Assembly: GCA_013365325.1 (NCBI GenBank)
Contig: JABVXV010000021.1
Span: 186,001-250,000, forward strand
Direction: 5' to 3'
DNA from: Dipetalonema caudispina
Taxonomy: Eukaryota > Nematoda > Chromadorea > Rhabditida > Onchocercidae
DNA length: 64,000 nt
Shown: positions 31,601 to 44,420 of the stretch, in pieces
Layout: the number at the start of each line of letters is the position of its first letter
How positions within the stretch are numbered: position 1 is the first letter of the stretch
Position numbers and translations under genes: made by a program
The notes under the pieces: model-generated
Told to the model about the DNA's origin: nothing
What the model saw: only the letters and a program-made list of their open reading frames with translations
Databases searched by the model: none

Positions 31601-34600
31601 GTAGTAATACTTTTAAGATACCGCAGGATACGCAACTATTTCTTAATCAAATTCAGAAAGATAAAGAATTTGAGGATCCGTAAAGGTGAATAATGAAAGA
31701 AAAAAAACGAAGGAAGAGTACTTTTAACTCTAATCTGTGCAAGGAGTGGTTTTCTTAGCCAATACTTAAAATCATTCCCTTACTTTCCTGACTAACCTTA
31801 ATGAATATCATATTTTTCTCTCCATTGATTTCCCTTTCTTTTTTTTTTTCTTTTCATATATATATGAAACGCTGCAAAAACTTAGGCTATACCCTTTATT
31901 TACTTAGCATTTCATGAATTACCTTTGACCTTCCCATTACTATCGAGATTACTCGAAATGAGAAAGGACTTGCCTGTACCAATATATAATTTGGGAATGC
32001 CTTTCACTTTAATTGTTCGATTTCCCTTTGCAAAAGCAATGAAGCACATAACATTACATTTCATATATCGATGTCACAAAAGAAATTGAGATATTTAATA
32101 TCACTTTTAATGCTATTCGAGAAATTGTTTGTAGCCAATAAATATGGTCTTTGTTGCTGTATTGAAGCAATGCTTGCAAGATTATATTCTTTGTTTACTT
32201 TACTTCTTTCTATCACTAGTTTATTATTCATTTCAAATATCATCTATGTAATATTCCTAGCAGTCATAATTTTATGGCATGATCAAATGAAATTTCTGCA
32301 GCAATAGTAGCAATTTTTGTACAATCATCCTGTTTGACGAAGTTAACCTTACTTTTTTAATAATTAAATTTACTCTGTGAAGATTTATAGCATCATTAAA
32401 ATACCCTTGCGCATTTGTATCATTCGATATCACTATTTTGTGAAGAAGCATGTAGAAAGTTGTTGTAAGAGCAAATTGGAGAAGATAGAGGTTTTTTTTT
32501 CTTTTTTAGGCGGATTTGATTGCATTACGCTGTCGTTGAAAACGATTATAAACAGTCAATTTATACTTTTGAATTGTCATATTATTGAGAATGACTTGTT
32601 TAAAAAATATGTTATTTCTGGTATCATTACATGTTTCAGCGACAGAGTGTAAAAAATATATTTATTCGATTCTTGCATCAATATCGTGCAAACACTTATT
32701 GAAGTCAATTCATTCTTTAGAAATGCATGTCATACAGAAGTTATCACTTAATCATTTCTTATATAGAAGCAGTAGCAGCAGCAGCAGGACAAAGCAGAAT
32801 TTCAGGTATTTTGAATCACTTATTTGTTTCTATCAATGTATTTACTTAACCTATTTATTTAATTAACCTATTTAAAATTATATGGAGGGATAGCAGAATG
32901 TGATCGATGATTACAGAACAATTTTAATACATCTAAAAAATATAATGTTTTCCACATAAGACTACATTAGAAATGTAAGATGCCACGAATTATTTGTCCC
33001 CAATAAGTAAACAACATTTTACTTTATATATTCACTTAATTATTTGATTAATCAATTATTAGAGTAACAGATTGGTACGCGCTAAAATAAAAGAGATATT
33101 CGTTGCTGCTGTATATTGATAAGAGTAAATTCAAACAAATATCTTGATTCCTTTTGATCCGATTTCAATTCCATACCATTTATCTTACTTCAGAAGAAAT
33201 TATTTCAACATATTGCTAATTTCTTTGGCGATATCATGTAAATGAAACCTGTTATCGTCTTGCTTTATTGTCCTTTATTTTCTATCTTATCCACATCTTC
33301 CTGTATATTTTTGATAAGAATTACGAATTCATTGACCAGTCTCATGCATTCAAAAGAGAGTACAGGAATAACGGCTCAATTTGTTAATAGTTCTTTCTTC
33401 TTGGCGAAATTGAATTCCAATATTTCTCAACTGATTGAAGAATTTTGAGTCAATCCTTTTCGTAACCTCTAACTAAATTTATAAATTGTTCAATAGAAGC
33501 AATTTATTAGTGGGTGGGAAATAAGTGGCTTCAATGAATTTTAGCTGATAAGGAAGACTGAAATCAGTAATCTAACTTAGTTGCTAAAATTATTTGAACA
33601 TTATTTACAGATATTTGGTAAACAACAATTTCGATGAATAACGCTTAGTTTCAATAATGTAATAAAAGAGTGGAAGAGGTGAAAGAAAGAAAAAGGAAGT
33701 TTGATCCAGATCCATTAATGATAATTTTTTTTTTTTTATCGAAATTTAAGATTGACTAACATTTCGCAAAGTTTGTTCTTTTCAAGATTTTTGTTTCCTT
33801 GCTAGCTTCCTCATCTTTCTCCTCCGCGTGAAGAGCAGTGGTTTTATTTTAACATTATAGAAAATCAGGATTTGATTTTGTCAATCTATAGAAACAGAAA
33901 AACGCTTTCAATAAGTAAGTGTCAAAAGTACTGACTCTGCAGACTTCGTTTATTTTTGACTCATTCCACAAATAATTAGAAAAAGCGAAAAATTTTGACA
34001 CCTTTTTTTTTTTTTTTACTACAACCTATTATTGATTGGAAAGACGGTGGTAATATAATCATTTATATGCTTAAACATATATTGTGTTGCACCTCTTAAG
34101 ACGAAAAACGCAACAGAATACATCTGAAAATTATCTCACCAAAGGGGAATTTCCTACAAATGAAGGAATTTTTTGAATAGCAAATGTGACATCGTTTAAG
34201 ATTTCATGTCAAATAAAAATGATGATGGATATGCTTGAACGACAGCATTTAGTTTCATGATGGTACATTTAGGGTTTGAGAAAAATGAAGTGATGAAAAT
34301 TTTTTATTGGAGAGAAATAACGATGCTTTTAAGAAAAATGGCTCCTATTTTCCACATATTTCCATGCTTATCACTTCTGGATATACTAAGCTTTAGACAG
34401 TTTAGAAGCAGAGATTAACCTTAGATGTTAGTAATAAGTAGTTATGTATTTTTTAATCTCTTTCACTTTTTTACTACAAAAGCACATTCAACAAGATTTC
34501 AAATATTTACCATTTATTTATTTGGCATTAGTGATCAATTGCTAAACCAATATTTTGATCATCATTTCATCGAATTTGAGACAATTTATAAGCAGCATAT

Positions 34601-36984
34601 ACTTGAAACTTAGATCATTATCATACTCGAATCATTCCACTCTCGTCTACAGTTTACCTCTTTGATCAAGTTCCTTAATATAACTAATCATACTATTTGT
34701 TCGAAATGGAGAATATCATGGTTGTTTGCACACATTTCCGTCTGTTTCTCTTTCTATACTTGTCCAACTAACCATCATATCTACAGCAGGGGAAATTCAT
34801 TTTCCCTGAATTCATTTTTGGCGATTATTTACAAAAGTTGTCCATGATAATGGTGGTTAGCGGCACCATGCATTAATATCCAACGTTGTGCATTTTCCAT
34901 TTCCTACTTTTCATTCTCAATATCCAGTGGTGTCCCAAATCGACCACTCTTGTTGTTAATTTTAGAAAACTAGGAAATTTCGGCTGTAATTTTAGCGACC
35001 TCGGTAACTCATTACTATCATACAGTTAAGCTCAGACAAAACAGTAGCACAAATCAGAGGATGTAATATTGTTATTCTTTCGATAAACCAGTTCAACAGG
35101 GTAATAATAGATCAGATAATTAAACATTTATCATACAGTGTATAATTTTCGAAACGATTCATAAATCATTCCCCGTTATACAACAGAGTAGAATCATAAA
35201 TTGATTGTTGATGCCTTTGGCTAATTTATTTGTATTGCTGCGGTTGGTTCAGTCTACAGAAACAATCCTTATCACTGACATATTAAATCATATTGACTAC
35301 AACTGATACATACACTCCTATCCATCGTTTTGAACAGTAGTCCTGCAGTTGCCAACCACATAACAGAGGGACAAACAAACAGAGATACAATACAAGAAAG
35401 CATATCAATTTTTATCTAATTAATAAATTTCTATTACCAACATCATTTGCATCATAATGATTCTATCACTTCTTGTTCATTTTTTTCACTCTCTTGACAA
35501 GATGCTCTCTTCCTTATCACAATTTCTGCCTCATTTTATGTCTTGCAACTAAATTTTAGAGTGTCTTCTTCCTCTCTTTTTCTTTCCATTGGAATTATTT
35601 TTACCTTCATTTTGAGTCACTTACTCCTATCTGGAACTTATTTTATCATTTCAAACTACTTCATCACTGATCCATTCAGAAAGAATGCTTATTTCAACTT
35701 TCACTTATTTACCATCTATATGCTTTAATTTTTGAACCAGATTCTTGAGTTAATTTTACATATTCTAGAATTTGATTTATAGCTATTTTTAGAAGTTTAT
35801 GGTGCGATGATAGCTTTTCTAAGTGGAACGAAGTTTAATTGTAGCCAAGTTTATATCAATCGTTGTCCTGTTTTTTAGGTGAAGCATAATTGTTGATAGC
35901 TTTATTACTGATACTATCGATCTTTATTGCAATGAAATAGTGCTATGCTTGGCTGTTTTATTCTCATATTTTTAATAGAATTAAGTAAAATGTGGCATAT
36001 GGGTAATGCAAGAGATTCCCCTTGCTTAACTAACACTGTTAAATATTTCTTAGTTTCGGGAATTTCACCAAAAAACCAGAGTTATTGATGAAATATGATT
36101 GTAGATTTTATGATACTACCTGCAATCGAACAAGTTTTAATTTGGAATTTATAACGTTCATCATAATAAGTGTAGTAGTTCAGTGCGGTAAGTAATCTTG
36201 TTCTCATTTTCTAACGAAATCCATTTCATTCCACGTGAAATTAATCGTTTACAAATTCACTTCCAAACGGAAGATTTTATTATCGCTGAAAAATAAAAAT
36301 TCAGCATGTATAAAAGGTGTGGATGGATTTCAATTATTGGAAAAGTCGTAAGGTGGAAGAACTTATGGAATTCGATGAACCGACAGGTGTTTTCACGTCT
36401 ACTCTACAATATTGTCACGTATCCAGGTAAAAAAGATTCTAAAAGGAGTGTCAAACCTGAATTTGATGAAATTTTAAGACTTTAATCTATAGGAGTCAAC
36501 TATTAATTTATTCATTTACTTTTGGTTTTCAAAATGTGGAGTATAAATTTTTCTTCAATGAGTTAAAGAAGAGGAATAAAAGAAAGGAAAGAAAAGGATA
36601 GGAAGGTAATCACACTGACTGATGAAATGATTGTTGTAGCGTTCTTTTATCAGCGCATTCAGTAATGCTATGACGACAGATTTTTTTGTTAACATTTTCG
36701 TGCATCAATCCACTCTCATCGATCTTTTCCATGTACTTCATTACTTTTAAATATTCTGGAAATTAAAAAATCGACGTGTGAAACAATGTGTAATTGGTTA
36801 TATTATTAGATCATCATATCATCTCTTTTCTGCGTCTGTGTCAAGAGTTAATTAATTGTTATCAGGTTTGTACAAGTTATAGCATCAACTTTAATCGTTA
36901 CAACAAACAAACGAACATTATCACGAAATCATTTATCTGATAAGACTTTTTACAAACAAATATTGGTCGTTTCATTTTTTTCAT
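28645..36984. other. Gene-poor AT-rich region, middle part
   Basis: Only short unsupported ORFs are seen. A poly-A run lies near 29609-29626, T-rich runs near 29920-29945, 33727-33739 and 34002-34018, and a short TA repeat near 31857-31865. No RNA gene or transposon open frame is recognised. Confidence 0.6.
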
Positions 36985-37239
36985 CTAACCACATTTTGGT
37001 CTGTGATATTTTTCTAGATTCAGATATTTATGAAATTTTTCATTAACAGTGAAAAATTTTTCTTTACAAAAGTCGAAAAAATTATTGAGGATATCTCTAA
37101 CTTTTCCAACATGCACTATTTCTTGATATTTGTAAGATTGTCTACGTTGCATCTTGCTAGAACTACCTGCTATAGCGATGAAAACATAAAGAAGTAAGCA
37201 AATATCAACCACACATGAATTTCTGGTTGATTTAATCAT
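36985..37239 (-). CDS. Candidate small secreted protein ORF (84 codons)
   Basis: The ORF begins at a genuine ATG and encodes 84 residues. Residues about 9-24 (CVVDICLLLYVFIAIA) are hydrophobic and followed by GSSS, which suits a signal peptide cleavage site. The rest is basic and amphipathic with few Cys (KYQEIVHVGKVRDILNNFFD ... KYHRPKCG). I recognise no family. It lies alone in the gene-poor region with no clear splice partners. It could be a small excretory-secretory protein or a chance ORF; RNA evidence would be needed. Confidence 0.3.
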   Translation of the reverse strand: MIKSTRNSCVVDICLLLYVFIAIAGSSSKMQRRQSYKYQEIVHVGKVRDILNNFFDFCKEKFFTVNEKFHKYLNLEKYHRPKCG

Positions 37240-39108
37240 TAAGAAATCTAAATACTAAGTAATTTATTCCAATTTATTTTTTGATAAAAAATACTGCGAT
37301 GATATTACTTAACCTTTCATCACCTTCATTATTCATCAGCTTCTTGCTTGCAATAAAATGAGCTTTTTTTTATGTTTGATAATGAGTTTATTTGTGTAAT
37401 TGTAGGAGATTTTTTTAAATGATCCTTACTGCAAATGTTGCAAATAACTTAGTTAAAGGAAAATCGAAAAGATCAACAGTCGAACTTTCATAGCTGCAAA
37501 ACTTAGAAAACAATGCTACATTGCATGAACAAAATTCAACATCAGGCGGTAACATTCATGCAATTAATCACAATGCTAACTCATAAATTATGTTGAATGA
37601 AAACAATTTTATACAAATAGATGTAACAAGCTATACATCTCTTCCTATGCTCACCGCTTTTCAATATGCTCCTTTTAAAACTAAATATTAGAATCAATCA
37701 CGCCTATCGACTGATTTTTTCAGCTTTTACTGATTCTAAACTGGCATTTTCTGTCAAATTGTCCAATGTAATAGTGCCTTGCAATTGGATGACCTCTATA
37801 GAAATGTCAAATGAGGAGGAAGATTCCCTATTTCAAAGTCACATTTTAAGTAACACAATTACTCTTTTATAAAAAGCAAGTTTATAAATTTACGGTGCGG
37901 TAATGGCAGTAGTTTAAGATTATTTGAAAACGATGAAAACATTCAACTGCCATTTGTAAGCCGATGAAACCAAATAGCCCAAACCGCCGATATTCTAATA
38001 AGTGATTTGATTGAGAGGGATTGATAATATTGTGTGAGTGAGTAACATTCAATAAATCCACGTAAAATTGCTAAGTGTACATTATCCTCAGATAGACGTA
38101 CCTTAATAGATAAGTTAAATGTGAGGAATAAAGATTATAGTTAAAAAGCCATGCTCAGAGTCCTAATTGCTTCTTCTTTCACCTGAAATGTATCCGACTA
38201 TTTGTGTACTAAACATATTTACGATTCGATGAAACTAGAAGTACTATTGGTATATTCAGTTTGGTTGCTGTGGATAAAACAGGTTTTCATGAAGAGGAGA
38301 GGAATTTATCAAGCTAATTAAACGGATGTTAAAAGAGGACTTGTTGTGTCATATATTTTCAATTCTGAGCTTAAGGCATATGACAGTTTCGATTAAAACA
38401 AACGCGACCGTTACAGAAGAGGAATAAGCGTTAGTTATCTTTTGTAATCTAATCACATCTGATTTGAATTAGAGTATGACGAGCGCTATATCCCAGAAAG
38501 AGTTGAATAGTCGCTAGGAAGATTTTTCATAATTATTTGACAGTAACCGTGGTGTTTTCTGTTGACACTAAAATCATTCTATAATTTGGCATATTATCAT
38601 CTGACAATTCCCAATATGCAGTCGTTTGAATTCAAACAAATCATTTCAAAAGTTCCATAAGTTACGCTTTCTTATGTTTATGGTTAGTTAAGGTGTTGGT
38701 ACGCGCACTGATCTCTGGAATTCAGATATAGCTTGCATCACTCGATTCGATCTGTATCATCTAGACAGGAAAAATGGTTAGGAGTTCGGAGTTCTGGAAT
38801 ACAATGATGATTCTTAAAAACACTAAATTGAGTGTGCGTACCTACAAAATCGTGAAGCAATAATGCATTAGTAGTAGGATGAAATTGACTGCCATTATCA
38901 ATATGAGCTGCTCTTAAAGTTTGATGGATAAGTAATATCGATCAGGCAGATACTTCTTCCCAAACTCAATTTTAACAGTGTTGTGTAATAGGTATTTGTT
39001 GAAAAGTAGGGTGGTTCCTAATTAGAGAATAATGATTTGTTCATCATTCCGAGCAAATACGTATAAATATCACATAGATCAGATTATCGATGGTTCAGTC
39101 TGCTGATG

Positions 39109-39133
39109 TTTTTTTTTTTTTTTTTTTTTTTTT
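39109..39133 (+). repeat. Homopolymer run of 25 T
   Basis: Twenty-five consecutive T residues, the longest homopolymer I found in the window. It could be the trace of a retroposed poly-A tail on the minus strand, but I see no retroposed body next to it. Confidence 0.95.
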
Positions 39134-40360
39134 CTCCATTTCCGACTCTGGTTCAGATTCTCGGTTTTTTGTCGGCTAATATGAACAAGGTGTGATTTCT
39201 CGATTCATTAAGGCTTCTAAGACATGTTTTCTACTTGGATACTGCTCAACTACTACCATTTCCACATCGCGATACAATATCTAATCAGCTTCCTGGATAT
39301 TCGGGATTAAAATTGAAATAAATGAAATTGAAAAGAAACATATCGTTGAAGATTAAATTGGATTCCGATGTGTACTCATCGCTCCTGAAGAACAAGAAAT
39401 CCATTTTCTTGAGCTTTTTTACTTGAAATATGAAGTAATCATATCCCAATAGATTTGCCAAGCAGTCAGTCAACTGTCAGAGAAAGGTGGATCATTCGTT
39501 TCTCACCCTCTTCCTCTCTTTCTCTCATCTAGATTTATAAGTGTGAGGGAAGAGAATTTTCAAAAAAAAAAAAAATTCTCACTTTCCAACCATTATCTCG
39601 TAAATGACAATTTATGCACTGCAGCAGTATGATTTTATCATTTCAAATTATTTTTGACAATTTATTGAATAGTTGTATATGTCGTATATCCGTTAGAAAG
39701 ATGTCACTCTGTGCGAAAAACATTCAATGTCATTCATCTCAACGTCTTTCTTATTACCTGAAACGATAATGCTCGTGAAATAGCACTGCGTGAATAACAG
39801 TGATAAAATAGCAGCCAATTCTATTTTCTTGACTAATTTATTTTTCGAAAATTTAGGCTAATGTAGCCATCGCACTTCTCTCACATACATAATTGAATTT
39901 TTTTCATTTTATGATCTCCTTTCAAAATTAACATCTCAATTGCAAAGCTTATTTATTTATATTTGTGGTAACAATTTTGCATTGTTGAAAAGTTCTTAGT
40001 TTGGTGCAAAATTTCACCAAATTTCACCAAAAAAAAAATCTCACCAAAAATAAAGCCTGTGTTCTCTTGAAGTCATACATAACCTTCAATGGCTGAGTAA
40101 ATAATAGCTTAAACTCAGATAATTTTAAGGTCATTTTTATCGGTGTGAGACATATTCGGACCAAATTTTCCCCTGAGGGAATAATTCGAAGACTATGTTT
40201 CTTTATTCCTTATGTGATAAAGTGATTCAAAATAAATTATTGGTCAGTAAGAGAAGAGCTTCATTTGAGTAAAACAAAAAAGTTTACACATGAAATAAGT
40301 GAGAAAAAACGTGATCAACTCAACGAGTTTACAGGGTTTGTTCAAGCTTGCGTGGATGTT

Positions 40361-40403
40361 TGCGTATGTATACGCGTATGTGTGTATGTGCATGCGTGTG
40401 TGT
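40361..40403 (+). repeat. 43-bp alternating purine-pyrimidine tract
   Basis: Every step from 40361 to 40403 alternates pyrimidine and purine (TG, TA, CG and CA dinucleotides mixed). Such tracts can adopt Z-DNA. It lies about 95 bases before the likely start codon of the nuclear receptor gene, in its promoter or outron. Confidence 0.85.
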
Positions 40404-40496
40404 TATCTAAATTCCGGTAGATATTGGAATGTGAAACGGACAAAATTCACTCAATTTTCTTTCATTGAAAAAAGTTGTAAGTTTCCGCTCTGCAGA

Positions 40497-43400
40497 ATGC
40501 CGATGATCAGGGAAGTGATGCTCGGAGCCAGTACAGCCAGTGCGCATTCCTCTTATGATATCAAGGACAAGTCTACTGGTATCATTTCACTTTTATTTTT
40601 TTGAGAATATTACTCAATCTTTTTTGCGTTAAGCTACAATTCTATATCGCTTCCATGAAAAAACAATATGGAATTTTAAACGTCGTTGCAGATAATAATG
40701 CAGTGTGTGCAGTATGTGGTGATGGTCATGCAAAGTTACACTATGGTATCTTGGCTTGTTACGGATGCAAAGGATTCTTTCGACGAACGCTCACTGGAAA
40801 ATATCGTTATGTATGCAGATTCGGCAATAACTGCATCGTTGATAAATGTGAATTATTGCTAAACTTACGATCATAAAAAAATACAGCAGTGTGGGAGGGT
40901 ACAATATTTTACTGTATTGTAGATGTAGATGTGCGATTTTCATTGCTGTCAAGTGTTGTTATTCAAAGAAAATGTTTTTATTTTTAGTTTTTAACAAAGT
41001 TAGAAAAGATACAGTAAGAGTACTTCTAACAGTGATAGAAGAAAACATGATATTACCAAATTTTTTCTAAATTTTGTTCATGAGACATTGCATTTATGAA
41101 TCGAAGAAACTGCAAAGTGGTTTGAAGCTGGTAGACGTGAATCTTCCGCAGAAAACCCATGTAAAGCTGATTTCAGCATGAGGTTGTATAGCAGGGAAAA
41201 TTCACTGCTCTGGATAATCGAGTAAACCCGGCGGGATTTCATGAAATGTGTTTCCAGATGTAGTAAGGCAAATTTGCCGTCAAATTTCTTTATTAGTACA
41301 TTTCAATTAATAGGTTTCAATTTCTAAGGAGTCTGTAATAGCAATGCAATTTTAGAGTATCATTAAGCAAACAATTTTAAAACTGTTTTTTAAGTAGCCG
41401 AATATAGCTGTATGAATTTCGACACTTTGGCGGAAGCAATAAAACTCATAAAAATAATCTGCGTAACTTCAATTTGCAGTATTACCATACAAATCTGTAG
41501 AGGATTATTTAGATCAAAGAAACAGTTGTCGGTACTGTCGTTTTCAACGGTGCTTGGAAGTTGGAATGGATCCTAAAGGTATTCTTGTTATAAAATTATT
41601 TCTACAGTAAGATTGTATTTTTCAACGTTAGTTTTAGATAAAGTATATGCCGGCTTTTTTGATTTACAGCAAGCTAGTATGAATAAGATTCTATGATGTT
41701 AAAAAGTTAACAAGAACTTGTCATTCACTGCAGTTATTGGTAGAAGATGTTCTTGTGAATTGGGTCCCTACCTGCACTAAATTAATGTTACAGCAGTGCG
41801 ACCAGATCGTGATTTAACTGGTAGACAACGAGTTCCACGTTTGCGGAAAAGACAAATTGATGAGGAACTCCTAAGCCATGTGGTACGTAATCTTTCCTTT
41901 TTCATTCATTCAGATATCATTATCATCTATTTATTATTCAGTTCATTCAAGTTGTAATTTTGCATATTCTCTTCATCAGATAAGCGCATTTTGATTAATC
42001 TTGAAATGATCTGGGAAAGATTTATGTGACCCATTTACATGCTCGCTCTTACATGTTGCCTTACTTCAGCTAATTTTCAAACTATCTGAATTCATCGCTG
42101 AAAATTTCCTGATGAAAAATATGTCTGAAAATGTACTTATTTGTTATGATGGAGTTATTTTGAAAATATCTCTTGCAAAGCTTTTTTTTTTTAGGTTGGC
42201 ATACCATGCAAACTAAGTTGTTTAAGTTTTTCCGAGATTCATCAAATAGCGTTTTGATTCTGAAGTCTATCTTTCAGCATAGTGCTGGTAGCAATTTTTT
42301 TCAAGTGCGATTGCCAGGTGATGACTGGTCACGAAAACTACCAATAGAATCACGCATGTTGCTAATACAATTGATGAATATTGAGTCAAAAATTGTTAAA
42401 GGAGATAAAACATCATCCATAAGGAATAATACTAAGGATTTATCCAAGACCGTCTCTCTTCGAGGACTTTTTGAACAGAGACCAGTTTTGGATGGTCGAT
42501 CAACAAAGGTATCACATAATTTTTCTCTTTAGCTTTCAATAGATAAATGCTATGCTAGCCATACTCTTTCCTCCACGTCTAAAAATGACGGCAATACTTA
42601 GTCTTCTGATTCCACCTATATCATTATTAAACTGAACATGAATAACTATAAGGTTATGGATGATTGCGTTGAACTGAAATGAAGCCTACTGCACTCTATA
42701 CTACAGATTCGATACGAACCATATCGGATGGCTCAACTCGATGAACTACCTCAGATTGCTCATCGCAGGGCAATGGCTGCCGTCGATTGGGTTGACTCAT
42801 TGGCCGAATTAGCTGATATTACTGATACTGAAGATAAAGTACACAATCTATATGGATTGGTTGATTCTTTTAGTTGGAGGGTTTTTACCGATCGTTACAA
42901 AACTAATCGATTTTTAGAACTAAACTACACATGAAGCAGTTTTATCTAATTCTATTTTATTATCAAAGTAGCGAAGAATATTCTTTTAGCTATTGACTAG
43001 GTTTTAGCATTTCAATCAGATCACTATCCAAAATATTAGCTCCTATTTTTTACAGGTAGCTCTCGTAAAGTCATGCTATTCACCTCTGACTATATTCAAT
43101 TTTTCAACGAGAACCGCTCAAAATACTGATAATCCCGATATACTATGTCTATGCAGTTTTTCATATGTACCCAGGAAGCTTCCACTCGAATTTACCCAAA
43201 CAAAGTGATGTATTCACTGATTATCATATCATTAAAAATTTTCTTGTTCTCTTGTTGTTCAAAACATCGTTCTTCTTACTTTGTAGAATATATCATAAAA
43301 TATATAAGATCATTTCAGCCAGCTATCTGATGATCTAGTCAATCGAACATTAAACGAATTGGTAGTCCCACTAAGGAAACTGAAATTGAAGGAGGAAGAA

Positions 43401-44420
43401 GTAATACCACTCAAAGCAGTCATAATTTTAAATCCAAGTATGTTTTTTTTTGATATAATTCATTTTTACTCCTCGATATTTTTTTGATGACGAGAAAGAT
43501 TTTTAGATGCGAAAGGTTTGTCAGTGGCCGCGCAACAAATTGTGTCAGATCTTCGGGATCGTGTCCAAGAAGTACTATTTGAAGTTATCAAGGAGCTAAA
43601 CCCCACCTATACTGCCACTGCACGATTTGGCAACCTCCTTTTGTTAATACCTACAATCATGGTACGAATATTAGCTTCAAAAACGATAATTTTTTTTTTT
43701 TTTCAAACTATTTACTTTTATTGTCATGAAATTAAATAGGAAGCAGGCGCACTTCAACTTTTACTGCAAACTTTGCTTTAGAGCTTTTGTGTTTTGAAAA
43801 GAGTAAAAATGTGGGGTAGAAATGAACCCTAAATACTGTTAAATAATGCTTGCAGACATTATCTGGGATAATGAGTGAGAATTTGCAATTCATGCAAGCT
43901 TTAGCTAGAGGTCAAAAAGAGAACAACTTACTCAATGAAATATTTGGTGAGACGTATGCTAAGCTAGAGAACCCAGTAACCTCGACATCCTCACCACCGA
44001 TACTTAAAAATCCGGCTGAAATATCACTAAAAGTTAGTCTTTATCCGATTATAGTTACAACAATGAAATAAACCATATAGCTGGTTACTTTGTTTGACGA
44101 AACAATTACATCCCAAGAATTAAAATGATTTGCATATTTATTGTAATTTATTCCAGTATGCCAGCAGCTCATCACAACCACCAACAGCAATAAATGGCAA
44201 TATGATAAGAGTCGACTCGAGCACACAAACTTATCCGGATGACAGTCTTAAAGGATCATTATCGAGCAGCAGTTTATGCAAATCACTTACCCCTCCTAGC
44301 CATGTAAAATACTTCTTCACATCGCTTTACTATGTAGAAACGACCCTTGTAAGAAGAAGAGAATGAATAATTGCGCCCAGTTTAAATATCTCATCCCATA
44401 ATTCGTTTTAGTTAGTCTGA
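40497..44420 (+). CDS. HNF4-type nuclear hormone receptor (about 12 exons, about 503 residues)
   Basis: Exons: 40497-40578, 40692-40847, 41513-41578, 41794-41882, 42278-42508, 42707-42838, 43056-43204, 43319-43437, 43507-43661, 43856-44032, 44157-44303, then LV-stop at 44412-44420. The start ATG follows a TCTGCAG acceptor that suits spliced-leader addition. The DNA-binding domain has both C4 zinc fingers (CAVCGDG ... [11 protein letters not shown] at CRFGNNC ... CRYCRFQRC) and the extension [14 protein letters not shown]. The ligand-binding domain matches the HNF4/NR2A pattern: [10 protein letters not shown], then [26 protein letters not shown] and LLNEIFGE. A Ser/Pro-rich tail follows. The protein is a ligand-type transcription factor of the nucleus. 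A possible counterpart is C. elegans nhr-31, on remembered linkage only. If the last donor is skipped, translation ends at 44366 with 20 other residues instead of LV. Confidence 0.9.
40848..41512 (+). other. Intron 2 of the nuclear receptor gene
   Basis: This 665-base intron splits the second zinc finger region at VDK/YQRNSC. The donor is the less common GTGAAT; the acceptor is TTATTTAG. Reading through the donor gives a stop within ten codons. No other content is recognised. Confidence 0.75.

Larger units (their letters stand above)
37240..40496. other. Region upstream of the nuclear receptor gene
   Basis: This 3.2-kb stretch is AT-rich. It includes a 25-base T run (39109-39133), a short repeat of CACCAAATTT near 40014-40031, and the alternating purine-pyrimidine tract at 40361-40403. 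It probably contains the receptor promoter. No coding exon is recognised. Confidence 0.6.

Noticed and set aside
32071..32307. Hydrophobic 78-codon ORF that looks membrane-spanning
   Set aside because: T-rich DNA gives Leu/Ile/Phe-rich translations by chance, and the opposite strand is equally open.
42839..42934. Read-through extension of receptor exon 6
   Set aside because: A good donor at 42839 and an in-phase exon at 43056 that continues the ligand-binding domain make splicing far more likely.
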